NCBI GenBank assembly: GCA_002437105.1
Contig: DJOB01000005.1
Span: 116,620 to 180,619 of the forward strand
DNA from: Caryophanales bacterium UBA6449
GTDB taxonomy: Bacteria; Bacillota_I; Bacilli_A; RFN20; CAG-288
Reading direction: 5' to 3'
Length of the DNA stretch: 64,000 bases
Below, piece by piece: positions 1 to 7,535 of this stretch; the first letter of the stretch is position 1; the number at the start of each line of letters is the position of its first letter. The notes under the pieces were generated by a model. The model was not told the origin of the DNA. It did no database searches and saw only the letters and a program-made list of their open reading frames with translations. The position numbers were made by a program, and so were the translations under genes.

Positions 1-341
1 GGACGCAGCTGCCGCCTGCCGCCGCGATCGACCTGTCGGTGCCTTCGCGGGTGGCTCAGCTGGTCTTCATGCAGGCGCGTGCGAGAGCCATCACTCCCTA
101 TGCCGCGCTGAGCGATCTTCGCTTCTCGGTCGCGGGGCTGCCGACATTTAAGAACAGTCAGGTCTCATGTGGTGGCGTGAGCCTGGATTCGCTAGATAGG
201 GATCTTCAGCTGAAGGGAAATCCCGGTATCTATTGTCTCGGGGAAATGGTGGATATACCCTTGCCCTGCGGCGGATTCAATATCGGCATGTGTATAGTCG
301 AGGCGCTGCTGGTAGCCGAAGCTCTGAGTCGAGGTGAATGA
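1..341 (+). CDS. BaiN/HI0933-like FAD-dependent oxidoreductase, C-terminal end (partial)
   Basis: The reading frame is open from the left edge of the window (codons in the frame of position 3) to the TGA at 339-341, so only the last ~113 residues are present. The tail contains the pattern VSCGGVSLDSL, then GIYCLGEMVDI and PCGGFNIGMCIVEA. This is the conserved C-terminal FAD-contact region of the HI0933/YhiN/BaiN flavoprotein family. Members bind FAD through an N-terminal Rossmann fold that lies outside the window, and their physiological substrate is generally unknown. The next gene starts 3 bases after the stop, so the two are probably co-transcribed. The family call is fairly safe; the exact reaction cannot be given. 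Confidence 0.8.
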   Translation, partial: TQLPPAAAIDLSVPSRVAQLVFMQARARAITPYAALSDLRFSVAGLPTFKNSQVSCGGVSLDSLDRDLQLKGNPGIYCLGEMVDIPLPCGGFNIGMCIVEALLVAEALSRGE

Positions 342-344
342 AGT

Positions 345-1799
345 ATGGAAAATAATAAAATGGCGCGAGAGAACTACCCTCCGGAATTGAAGGACTGTAT
401 TCGTTACATCTTCCGGACCTATTTCGATACGGAACCAGCTCCCTTCTTCGAGAACTACTTCCGCGAGAGAATCCCTGAAGAGGAGCGGCTGGGAACCGCT
501 CGGGTGATGCAGCGGGTCTTGGATCGGCTGTCGAAATCCAATGCCCTGCCCACTCGGGAAGCTCTCTACTCGCAGATCTTCGACCTAGCCAACTATTCCT
601 ATGGTGAGTGGTGGTTCAAGATCCGTGATCTTCCCTCTTCGCAGAAAAAGAAGGAGTTGACCGAGGATAGCCAGTTCATCGATCGGATCGCCTTTCTGGT
701 CTCGCTCAAGTTCAATATCCTGGTTCGGGGGGTGAGGCAGGGTAAGCTTCACATCTCGTCTCTCTCCCCCTACTCGCCGATCAACACCGATCTGAAGGCC
801 CTGCTCATGCTGATGATCAACCTGAACTCTCCGCTGGCGAAGAACGATCCGAATAAGAGTTTGGTCTTCGATCTCTTCGACCGGATTCTCCGCAAGGCGC
901 ACGGTACCCTGAAAATGCTTTCCATGGGTCTGGGAAACGATGCTTACGCCTCCTGGAGAACCCTGCATGAAGCGGAGTGCATCCTCTCTCTTCTAGTTAA
1001 GGATGGCGACGCTCTCGAGCGGGTGTACGTGCAGCATATCGTCTATAATAACGCCTTCCGCGGCACGATCGCTGACACCGCGAAGTCCGATGCGATCTTC
1101 GGACAGATGAAGGAGAGGATGAAGGAATACGGGCTGAAGTCCAAGGATATCAAGAAGTTCATCGAGTACGGCTGGCTCTATTCCTCATCCGCTTATCTCC
1201 GGCTGAGTCGGGATTCCGAACTCTTCAGAAAATACGCGGTTCCCCTGGAGAGGAATAAGGATGAAGTCACCAGGTTTGTCCTGGGGAAGGGACCGGCCAA
1301 GGACAGTCTCGACTATGCCGATTTCCAGCGGGACAAGGTGGAGCTTCTGACTTGGGATCACGATCGTCTGAAGGACTTCAAGCTCAATTTCCGCGATGGG
1401 ATCGAGAATCTGGCGGGATTGACCCGGTATTCCGAGTGGTATGAGACCGCTTCTGAGGTCACCCACTCCTCGCCTGTGTTCTTCTATGCCAACGATCAGT
1501 TCTTCTTCGACCTATCCACCGTGGCGCTCTATCAGCTATCATTGAGGGTGGCGCGGCTGTACGTCAAGACCATGGAGAAGAGCTTCTCGAGCTCGCCGCA
1601 GACCGCCGGCATGGTGAATGTGCTGCTGAACGAGTGCACGTTCATGTGCCGGGATCAGCGCCAGCGCTTCAAGCAGATCTACGGCATCAACGTGCTGGAT
1701 GAGGATGATGGGATGAACGATATGGCCGATATGGAATCCGGGCCCTACGGTGTGACGAAACCGGGTCCGATACTCAAGGAAGAGGAGGATAAAGGCTGA
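345..1799 (+). CDS. Hypothetical protein with a DUF5677-like alpha-helical region
   Basis: A 484-residue soluble protein with no signal peptide or membrane segment. ATG at 345 follows a GAGGTGA ribosome site at about 331-337 that overlaps the end of the upstream gene. The middle (about residues 180-240) reads LSMGLGNDAYASWRTLHEAE followed by a helical stretch. This resembles the DUF5677 family, in which a conserved R-x-L-x-E-type helix is found in proteins of unknown function. The C-terminus is acidic (EEEDKG). It lies 1 base before the rRNA methyltransferase gene, so it is probably in the same transcript. The DUF5677 resemblance is from memory of the family pattern and is weak. I do not recognise a function. 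Confidence 0.6.
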   Translation: MENNKMARENYPPELKDCIRYIFRTYFDTEPAPFFENYFRERIPEEERLGTARVMQRVLDRLSKSNALPTREALYSQIFDLANYSYGEWWFKIRDLPSSQKKKELTEDSQFIDRIAFLVSLKFNILVRGVRQGKLHISSLSPYSPINTDLKALLMLMINLNSPLAKNDPNKSLVFDLFDRILRKAHGTLKMLSMGLGNDAYASWRTLHEAECILSLLVKDGDALERVYVQHIVYNNAFRGTIADTAKSDAIFGQMKERMKEYGLKSKDIKKFIEYGWLYSSSAYLRLSRDSELFRKYAVPLERNKDEVTRFVLGKGPAKDSLDYADFQRDKVELLTWDHDRLKDFKLNFRDGIENLAGLTRYSEWYETASEVTHSSPVFFYANDQFFFDLSTVALYQLSLRVARLYVKTMEKSFSSSPQTAGMVNVLLNECTFMCRDQRQRFKQIYGINVLDEDDGMNDMADMESGPYGVTKPGPILKEEEDKG

Positions 1800-1800
1800 T

Positions 1801-3141
1801 ATGGATATTAAAAATGAGAGGATCGAGCTGGATTGCCAGGCTCTCGATGATATGGGAAGAGGTGTCTGTCGCACTCCGGACTGCACCTATTTTATCGAGG
1901 GTCTGCTTCCGGGTGAGAAGTGCTTAGCAACCATCACGCACCGGCGTCAGCGCCTGGGGTTCGGAACCGTCGCTAAGCTGCTGACGACCTCTCCGGACCG
2001 GGTGAAACCCACCTGTCCGGGCTATCCTTACTGCGGATGCAGCCTAACGCACCTCGCCTACGATAAGCGGCTGAAGTACAAGCAGGAGACTATCCGCAGC
2101 CTGTGTCTGAAGTTCGGTGGGCTCGACATCCCCGTGCTGCCCACTATTCCCTGCCCGCAGTTGACCGGGTATCGAAATAAGGTTCAGAAGCCTATCGGCG
2201 GCAGCCGCGGGCACCTGGTGATGGGTTTCTATAAGCCCATGAGCCACACGCTCGTCCCCTGCCTCGCCTGCGAGAGCGAGAGTCCGCTGTCGCAGAAGAT
2301 CTGTGCGGCCCTGCTGCCCATCCTCAACGAAGCGGGCTACGATCCCTACGATGAGGACCGCGGTACCGGTCAGCTGCGCCACGTTCTGATCAAGACCTCG
2401 CGCGCCTATGATGAGGCCTTGGTCACCATCGTGTCGGCTGATCCGCAGATCGAGTTTCTCGACCAGGTGGCTAAGCGGTTGGTTCAGGCGGTTCCTCAGG
2501 TCAAGGGCGTGGTTCTGAATATAAATACAGCTCGGACCAACGTGATCTTGGGAACGAGGGAGAAGCGGATCTGGGGCGATACGAAGATCCGCGAGAAGGT
2601 GCTGGGCAAGGACTTCACCATCTCCTCCAAGTCGTTCTTCCAGACTAATCCCATCCTGCTGGATACGCTCTACCGCACCGCGATCGATGCGGCTATGCTC
2701 ACGGGCAAGGAGCGGGTGCTGGATGCTTACTGCGGCACGGGTACGATCGGTCTTTCGATGGCGGACCACGCGAGGAATGTGACCGGCGTCGAGCTGGAAA
2801 GATCGAGCTTCGAAGATGCCAAGTTCAACGCGAGGGCAAATGGGATAAAGAATGCCTTCTTCCGGAACGAGGATGCGACCGAGTTCATGGAGATGAGCAA
2901 AGCTAAGTTCGAAGTGGTAGTTCTCGATCCCCCCAGAAAGGGAACCACCCCGCAGTTCATCCGGGCTGTCGAGCACAAGGCCCCGGAGCGCGTAGTCTAT
3001 ATCTCCTGCGATCCCTCGACGCTGGCCCGGGATCTCAAAATGTTCAATGCCTCCTATGAGATCGAGTCGGTTCAGGGTGTCGATATGTTCCCCGGTACGC
3101 ACCACGTTGAGACCGTGGTCGCGATGCATCGTCGGGGTTAA
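1801..3141 (+). CDS. rlmD: TrmA/RlmD-family 23S rRNA (uracil-5-)-methyltransferase
   Basis: A 446-residue SAM-dependent RNA m5U methyltransferase. The N-terminal ~60 residues form a TRAM RNA-binding domain. A Cys-rich segment (CPGYPYCGC) follows, where RlmD/RlmCD enzymes bind a 4Fe-4S cluster. The SAM site is LDAYCGTGTIGLSMADHA, the loop DPPRKG is present, and the catalytic cysteine is C403 in YISCDPSTLARDL. In Gram-positives such enzymes (RlmCD) modify one or both of the two 23S uridines, so the exact target site is inferred. GAGGAGG precedes the ATG. A strong palindromic terminator follows the stop. One oddity is that the Cys spacing is C-x5-C-x-C instead of the usual C-x5-C-x2-C. Confidence 0.88.
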   Translation: MDIKNERIELDCQALDDMGRGVCRTPDCTYFIEGLLPGEKCLATITHRRQRLGFGTVAKLLTTSPDRVKPTCPGYPYCGCSLTHLAYDKRLKYKQETIRSLCLKFGGLDIPVLPTIPCPQLTGYRNKVQKPIGGSRGHLVMGFYKPMSHTLVPCLACESESPLSQKICAALLPILNEAGYDPYDEDRGTGQLRHVLIKTSRAYDEALVTIVSADPQIEFLDQVAKRLVQAVPQVKGVVLNINTARTNVILGTREKRIWGDTKIREKVLGKDFTISSKSFFQTNPILLDTLYRTAIDAAMLTGKERVLDAYCGTGTIGLSMADHARNVTGVELERSSFEDAKFNARANGIKNAFFRNEDATEFMEMSKAKFEVVVLDPPRKGTTPQFIRAVEHKAPERVVYISCDPSTLARDLKMFNASYEIESVQGVDMFPGTHHVETVVAMHRRG

Positions 3142-3147
3142 ATAGTA

Positions 3148-3173
3148 AAAAGGGCCACCGCGGTGGCCCTTTT
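3148..3173. terminator. Bidirectional intrinsic terminator
   Basis: A perfect 13-bp palindrome, AAAAGGGCCACCG / CGGTGGCCCTTTT, ends in a T-run on either strand. It sits between the convergent rlmD-like gene and the minus-strand kinase and can serve both. Confidence 0.85.
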
Positions 3174-3206
3174 GTTTTCTTCTTCGTTTTACTATTTTTT
3201 CGGCGA

Positions 3207-4601
3207 TTAGGCCTTCTCCGCCCTGGGGAGAATCGAGGCTCTCTTCCGGGTGTCATCGACGACTCGCTTGGGAATATCCGGATCGGAGAACTCGAGCCAG
3301 ATGCCCTCTTTCTCGAAGGAGGACAGGGTCAGATGGTAGCCGTTGAGGAGGATCTTGCGCTTGACTTTAGTCACGACCCGATCGATGGTGAAGCCGGCTT
3401 CCGTGACCTTCTTCATGAAATCCTTGCTTGAGGCGAAGGCCTTGGTGAATTCCCCCTCCTTCAGGAGGATGTTGATGGGACGGATCTCCTTGCCGTCTCT
3501 TCGGGTCTTCGGCGCTCCCTTGTGGACTAGTGACGTGGGGACGAATGTCTGTCCTTCGTCGGTGGAAACTTCTCGCATACGGAGAAGGTTGTTAAAATCT
3601 GAAGGCTCATTTTTCCCCCTCAGATAAGTGTCTCGCTGCAGACTGATACTTTCGACGGTGCCACGGTTCATCAGCTCGGCGATAAAGGTGGGGTTGATCA
3701 CCTTTATCTTCTCCTTCGTCCGGTAGAGGTTACCTTCTCTGAGCTCGGTGAAGGTCATGTCGTTCTTGAAGATGATGTCGGCGTTCTTGGAGGAAGGTAG
3801 GATGGTCTCGTTGTAGGACTTTATGATGTTGGAAAAGTACATCTGAATAGTGAAGTAGGTGGGTGAGGAGGTCGATTTTGCATCGCGGATGATGCGGCGC
3901 AGGAACAGCGACTTCGGGCTGCCCTCGATAAAGTCGGTGACCACCATCGCTCGGTTGAGCGGTTTGATCAGGTGGGGCGACAGGACGTAGAGGCCTTCCA
4001 CGATGAAGACTTGGAATTTTTTACCGTCGATCTTCTGGTCGGATTTCACCGACTCTGAGATGACCTTGGAGTACTTTCGCTTGTCGATCGTCTCGCCTTT
4101 GAAGAGCTTTTTCAGGTCATCGGCGACGGTGGCTAGGTCGTAGACATCGGGCTCATCGAAGTTCAGTTTTTTGATCTCTTCCTGACAGGCTGCTAGGTAG
4201 GTGGATAGGACGTTGGAAGGGACGATATCCATCGCGGCCTTCTGGATCTTCTCACAGCACTCGGGGCCGAACTTCGCTTCGAAGGGTGTATCCCTGACGA
4301 TCGGCAGCGCGATCTTCAACAGAGTCGCCTTGAAGGGAAGGTTTCCGCCGAAGGCGGTCTTCTCTACCTTGTTGGTTATGATCGAGGTTACACCACGGTT
4401 GTAGGAGTCGGTGGAGATGATCGTAGCGGGGTGGCCGTATTCCTCCAGCATCTCCTTCAGTTTTTTAGCGCAGTAGGATTTGCCTGAGGAGGTAGCGCCA
4501 CCGATCAGCACCGAGCAGTGGTCGTGGGTTTCGAGAGCCTCCTCTACCATGTCGAGATTCATGTATTCCCATTTGTCGAGGTGATGGCACTGGATGCTCA
4601 T
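3207..4601 (-). CDS. Uridine kinase/phosphoribulokinase-like P-loop kinase
   Basis: A 464-residue cytoplasmic P-loop protein with Walker A GGATSSGKS at residues 34-42, followed by ISTDSYNRG (about 60-68), a DSY-type acidic loop typical of the uridine kinase/PRK fold. FIVEGLYVLSP (about 205) corresponds to the conserved V-E-G strand of this fold. RRIIRDAKS (about 240) matches the R-R-x-x-R-D lid helix seen in uridine kinases. The C-terminal ~190 residues have no assignable domain; a lysine-rich segment there ends in an apparent substrate- or RNA-contact region. It is much longer than a standard Udk (~210 residues). A distant paralogue is at 7536-9173. Phosphorylation of a nucleoside is likely; the exact substrate is not known. 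Confidence 0.7.
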   Translation of the reverse strand: MSIQCHHLDKWEYMNLDMVEEALETHDHCSVLIGGATSSGKSYCAKKLKEMLEEYGHPATIISTDSYNRGVTSIITNKVEKTAFGGNLPFKATLLKIALPIVRDTPFEAKFGPECCEKIQKAAMDIVPSNVLSTYLAACQEEIKKLNFDEPDVYDLATVADDLKKLFKGETIDKRKYSKVISESVKSDQKIDGKKFQVFIVEGLYVLSPHLIKPLNRAMVVTDFIEGSPKSLFLRRIIRDAKSTSSPTYFTIQMYFSNIIKSYNETILPSSKNADIIFKNDMTFTELREGNLYRTKEKIKVINPTFIAELMNRGTVESISLQRDTYLRGKNEPSDFNNLLRMREVSTDEGQTFVPTSLVHKGAPKTRRDGKEIRPINILLKEGEFTKAFASSKDFMKKVTEAGFTIDRVVTKVKRKILLNGYHLTLSSFEKEGIWLEFSDPDIPKRVVDDTRKRASILPRAEKA

Positions 4602-4680
4602 TTTTTCTCTCCCCCTATCCGTTTGGGGATTATTTTATGTTATTTCTTCAAAAATGTTGAAATTACCGCAAAATTATGAC

Positions 4681-4706
4681 AAAAAAGGAGCGGTTTTGCC
4701 GCTCCT
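4681..4706 (-). terminator. Intrinsic terminator of the hsp20 gene
   Basis: On the minus strand AGGAGCGG-CAAAA-CCGCTCCT is followed by TTTTTT, just past the end of the small heat shock gene. Confidence 0.85.
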
Positions 4707-4729
4707 TACCCTATTCTCCTCAGTTGATA

Positions 4730-5290
4730 TCAGTCGATGGAGATCGACTCATCCTCTTCAGGATCGCTCTCGTACTTGGGGATGCTGATGGTCAGCACGC
4801 CGTCGTTGAGCGTGGCCTTGATATCCTTCTTCTGGACTCGATCGCCGATATACCAGCTTCTCTTGAGCTCGGTCCAGAATCTCTCCTGGCTCAGGAATCC
4901 TTTGAAGTTGGGATCCTTGTTCTCGTCCTTCTTGGCGGTGACGGAGAGGTAGCCGTCCTTCAGATTGACATCGATATTGCCGCGGTGGAATCCCGGGACA
5001 TCGATCTCCAGGGAATAGTGATCGCCCATATCCTTGACGTCGGTCCGCAGAGCGCGGCTGCCGTAGGAAGCGAACGAGCTTCTCTTCTGCAGCTTGGAAT
5101 CGCCCGAATTGCTGTTGACGAGGTTGACGAAATCCATCAGCTGATCATAGAAGGGTTTGTAGTGGCGCTGCACGTTCTCATTCTCGTCCTGATCCTTCTC
5201 CTCGCTGTAATCTTCATCCTGATCCGCACTGTAGTTGGCGTTCGCCTGCTTCTGCTCGTTATTCGCATTCTGATAATCGTTATTGCTCAT
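4730..5290 (-). CDS. hsp20: Hsp20/alpha-crystallin small heat shock protein
   Basis: An ATP-independent holdase that binds unfolding proteins in the cytoplasm. The 186-residue product starts at the ATG at 5290 (MSNNDYQN...), chosen because AAAAGGAGG lies 10 bases upstream. A longer open frame to 5353 would run through the promoter and CIRCE. Residues 1-90 are rich in N, Q, Y, D and E. The alpha-crystallin domain follows, from YSLEIDVPGF through LSVTAKKDEN to ATLNDGVLTISIPK, which is the A-x-x-x-G-V-L-x-I-x-x-P signature. The C-terminal ISI corresponds to the I-x-I oligomerisation motif. The promoter overlaps a CIRCE operator, so HrcA control is likely. A clear terminator follows. Confidence 0.92.
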   Translation of the reverse strand: MSNNDYQNANNEQKQANANYSADQDEDYSEEKDQDENENVQRHYKPFYDQLMDFVNLVNSNSGDSKLQKRSSFASYGSRALRTDVKDMGDHYSLEIDVPGFHRGNIDVNLKDGYLSVTAKKDENKDPNFKGFLSQERFWTELKRSWYIGDRVQKKDIKATLNDGVLTISIPKYESDPEEDESISID

Positions 5291-5325
5291 GGCTGTCAGC
5301 CTCCTTTTCTCACTTCGCACTTGAG

Positions 5326-5353
5326 ATATTAGAGGGAAAATTAGCAATGTCAA
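5326..5353 (-). promoter_or_regulatory. hsp20 promoter
   Basis: On the minus strand TTGACA (5348-5353) and TAATAT (5326-5331) are separated by 16 bases and lie 36 bases upstream of the ATG. The -35 box lies inside the CIRCE operator. Confidence 0.75.
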
Positions 5354-5367
5354 GCGGAGAGTGCTAA
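5341..5367 (-). promoter_or_regulatory. CIRCE operator (HrcA site) of hsp20
   Basis: Minus strand reads TTAGCACTC, 9 bases, then CATTGCTAA; the consensus is TTAGCACTC-N9-GAGTGCTAA. One arm is perfect and the other has two changes, where it forms part of the TTGACA -35 box. HrcA bound here would block RNA polymerase. Confidence 0.9.
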
Positions 5368-5512
5368 TTCAAGGCTCGCTCAAACTTCTCTTCTCCTAGC
5401 AGCTTCAGCCTCCTGTTTCTAGTCTTTCTACTTTTTTATGTGTACAAATCGTTTTTAAAATAGTGCTGTTTTTCCATGTAAACTATATATTTGTAATTGA
5501 ACGGAGGGCCTC

Positions 5513-7486
5513 ATGCGAAAAATACTATTGCCGGTCCTATGCCTGGGCCTATCTCTATCTCTGGCGAGCTGTGGAAAGAGCATCGTTGCCACTTTGACTT
5601 TCGACCCTGAGGGCGGTCAGCTGGTCTACTATCCGGAAGGGGCGACTGACCCGGAGAAGGTTGATTCCGATAATCCGATCTTCGACTTGGCGGGAAAGTA
5701 TAGCTATACGGCAGATGCCAATAGCGAGCTTCCCCAGATCATCAGGACGCTGCAGTCAGTCAAGGAAGGGTATCATTTTTCCGGTTGGGGCTTCGTGAGG
5801 GATGGGACGACCGTTCCTCCCTACATCGAGGATTTCTCCGATGTCCGGATGCCCTATTCCAGCGTCACCTATCGCGCGGTCTTCACTCCGCTCTCAACCC
5901 TGGAGTTCATCCCTGTCGATTCCGCGAGGAATCCGCTCGTGCTGGAGGGACGGGAGATTCAGCCGATCACGCTGAAGGGAGATGATTACTATGTCGGGGC
6001 GGCGGTGGACAACACCCAACTCAACCGTATCGTCCAGCAGCTGGAGGATGAGGTGAGCGGCGAGGGGGAGGATGTAGGCTATTTCAGTGGAATCTACGCT
6101 GATAAATCCACGGATAGCTCCGCTCTCGGCTCGATCACTATAGATTCAGAGTCGATGGTTTTCTACTGTGTCTTTTCCGAGTATCCGATCTTTACCATCC
6201 ACTATGGTGGGGCGCAGGACGATGTTTCGGTTCACCTCGAGCCGGGGGCGGATCTCACCCCTTATCTTCCCAAGGAAGACCCTACGCTGGCTGGGGCGAT
6301 CTTCGACGGGTGGTATGCAGATAGCCAGTACACTGTTCCCTTCTATCCGCAGAATACGGGCTATATCATGTCTGCTTCCAATATGGATATCTACGCTCAC
6401 TTCTTCCGCTCGATCCCGATCACGTACCATCTGCCGGCGGGTTGGACTCTCGGCTCTGGTTCCCCGACTTCGATCTACACGGGTCGGGTAGCTACCGATC
6501 TGGTGGATCCAGTGGCTCCTCAGGGTTTTGAGTTCCAAGGCTGGTTTATCGATAGCGATGTGGATGGGGTCTACGATTCCGATGAGGTGCTGCTCGATGG
6601 CAACACTAAGGTGCCTGATGGTCTCCAAGCTGCGACCCTGTCTCCGCTCTATACCGAGTGGGATAAGGTCTATCTCGATCTGAGAGGACTGGAGCTCAAG
6701 TCTTGGCCCAGCGCCTTTACGCCTGTGGCCGATGCGGCGGGCATCTATTCTCTCCCGGCGCTTCTCGGCGCTGATCTTCTCGCCTATCAGAATTTGGATC
6801 AGTATGTGACTGCTAGCGAAAGTGAGCGGATAACCGGCTTTCAGTTCTTCGCTCTGACTGAGAAGGATGGGAATACGCTGCTGCAGAATATCGAGGACTC
6901 CGAGGTGGATCCATTCGTGTCCGGTCTAAAGACTATGCCTGATCACAGCGTCATCATGAAGCCAGTCGTGGAGACCCTGAAAGAGGTGGTGCTCCATCTG
7001 CCGAGCGGAGATCGGAAGGTGTTGGCCGGTGACCAGGATATGGTCAGCAATCCGACCAGTTCCCTTTTCAATCTAACCGCTGGAGAGATCTCTATCGCCA
7101 GTACCGAGTCCGATTATCTCTCGCAGAATCTGGTGGGTTGGTCTACTGAGGCGGGCGGCACGCGTCTCTCCTATCCCTTCCTGCTCGCCTCGGTCTCTGA
7201 CCTCTACCCCGTTTACGCTAAGCACACCTCCCTCACTCTGCTGGCGGCGGATGGCACCTCGACTAGCTCCGTATACGAAGGCAATGAGGGGGATGGTCTG
7301 ACGGCGACGGAAGTGGAGTCGCTCCAGGCGACGATCGATGCGGCTTATCCCGCTGTCGATGGCGTCACCCCCGTAGTCGCCTATGTGGTCACCGATGCGA
7401 AGGGCGTCACTACTTTCTATGCCAATCTTCAGATGGTGAAGTTCAATTCCACCAACAGTACCCTAACGGTGAAGACGCGCAAGTGA
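5513..7486 (+). CDS. Surface lipoprotein with InlB/Listeria-Bacteroides-type repeats
   Basis: A 657-residue exported protein. The N-terminus is a lipoprotein signal, with a basic start (MRKI), a hydrophobic core and the lipobox LASC (Cys 20), so it is probably anchored to the outer face of the membrane. The rest contains several copies of the InlB B-repeat/Listeria-Bacteroides pattern: beta strands ending in G-W motifs such as SGWGFVRDG (about 92), FDGWYADSQYTVPFY (about 264) and FQGWFIDSD (about 343), each followed by a strand such as YRAVF or YAHFF. These repeats adopt a ubiquitin-like beta-grasp fold and are common on surfaces of gut Firmicutes. Ligand unknown. ACGGAGGGCC precedes the ATG. 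It shares a bidirectional terminator with the next, convergent gene. Confidence 0.85.
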   Translation: MRKILLPVLCLGLSLSLASCGKSIVATLTFDPEGGQLVYYPEGATDPEKVDSDNPIFDLAGKYSYTADANSELPQIIRTLQSVKEGYHFSGWGFVRDGTTVPPYIEDFSDVRMPYSSVTYRAVFTPLSTLEFIPVDSARNPLVLEGREIQPITLKGDDYYVGAAVDNTQLNRIVQQLEDEVSGEGEDVGYFSGIYADKSTDSSALGSITIDSESMVFYCVFSEYPIFTIHYGGAQDDVSVHLEPGADLTPYLPKEDPTLAGAIFDGWYADSQYTVPFYPQNTGYIMSASNMDIYAHFFRSIPITYHLPAGWTLGSGSPTSIYTGRVATDLVDPVAPQGFEFQGWFIDSDVDGVYDSDEVLLDGNTKVPDGLQAATLSPLYTEWDKVYLDLRGLELKSWPSAFTPVADAAGIYSLPALLGADLLAYQNLDQYVTASESERITGFQFFALTEKDGNTLLQNIEDSEVDPFVSGLKTMPDHSVIMKPVVETLKEVVLHLPSGDRKVLAGDQDMVSNPTSSLFNLTAGEISIASTESDYLSQNLVGWSTEAGGTRLSYPFLLASVSDLYPVYAKHTSLTLLAADGTSTSSVYEGNEGDGLTATEVESLQATIDAAYPAVDGVTPVVAYVVTDAKGVTTFYANLQMVKFNSTNSTLTVKTRK

Positions 7487-7493
7487 ATTAAAA

Positions 7494-7520
7494 ATGGCTC
7501 AGCTCTCCTGAGCCATCTTT
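7494..7520. terminator. Bidirectional intrinsic terminator
   Basis: ATGGCTCAG-CTCTC-CTGAGCCAT, with CTTTATT on the plus side and TTTTTAATT on the minus side, lies between the convergent lipoprotein and nucleoside kinase genes. Confidence 0.8.
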
Positions 7521-7535
7521 ATTATCCTTTGCGGA

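Noticed and set aside
2044..3129. Long antisense frame opposite the rRNA methyltransferase
   Set aside because: A mirror of the strong codon bias on the other strand; no family motifs or ribosome site. The same holds for long antisense frames opposite dnaJ, the GH13 gene, the RNase J-like gene and valS.
5291..5353. Upstream extension of the hsp20 frame
   Set aside because: It runs through the promoter and CIRCE; the ATG at 5290 has a proper ribosome site.
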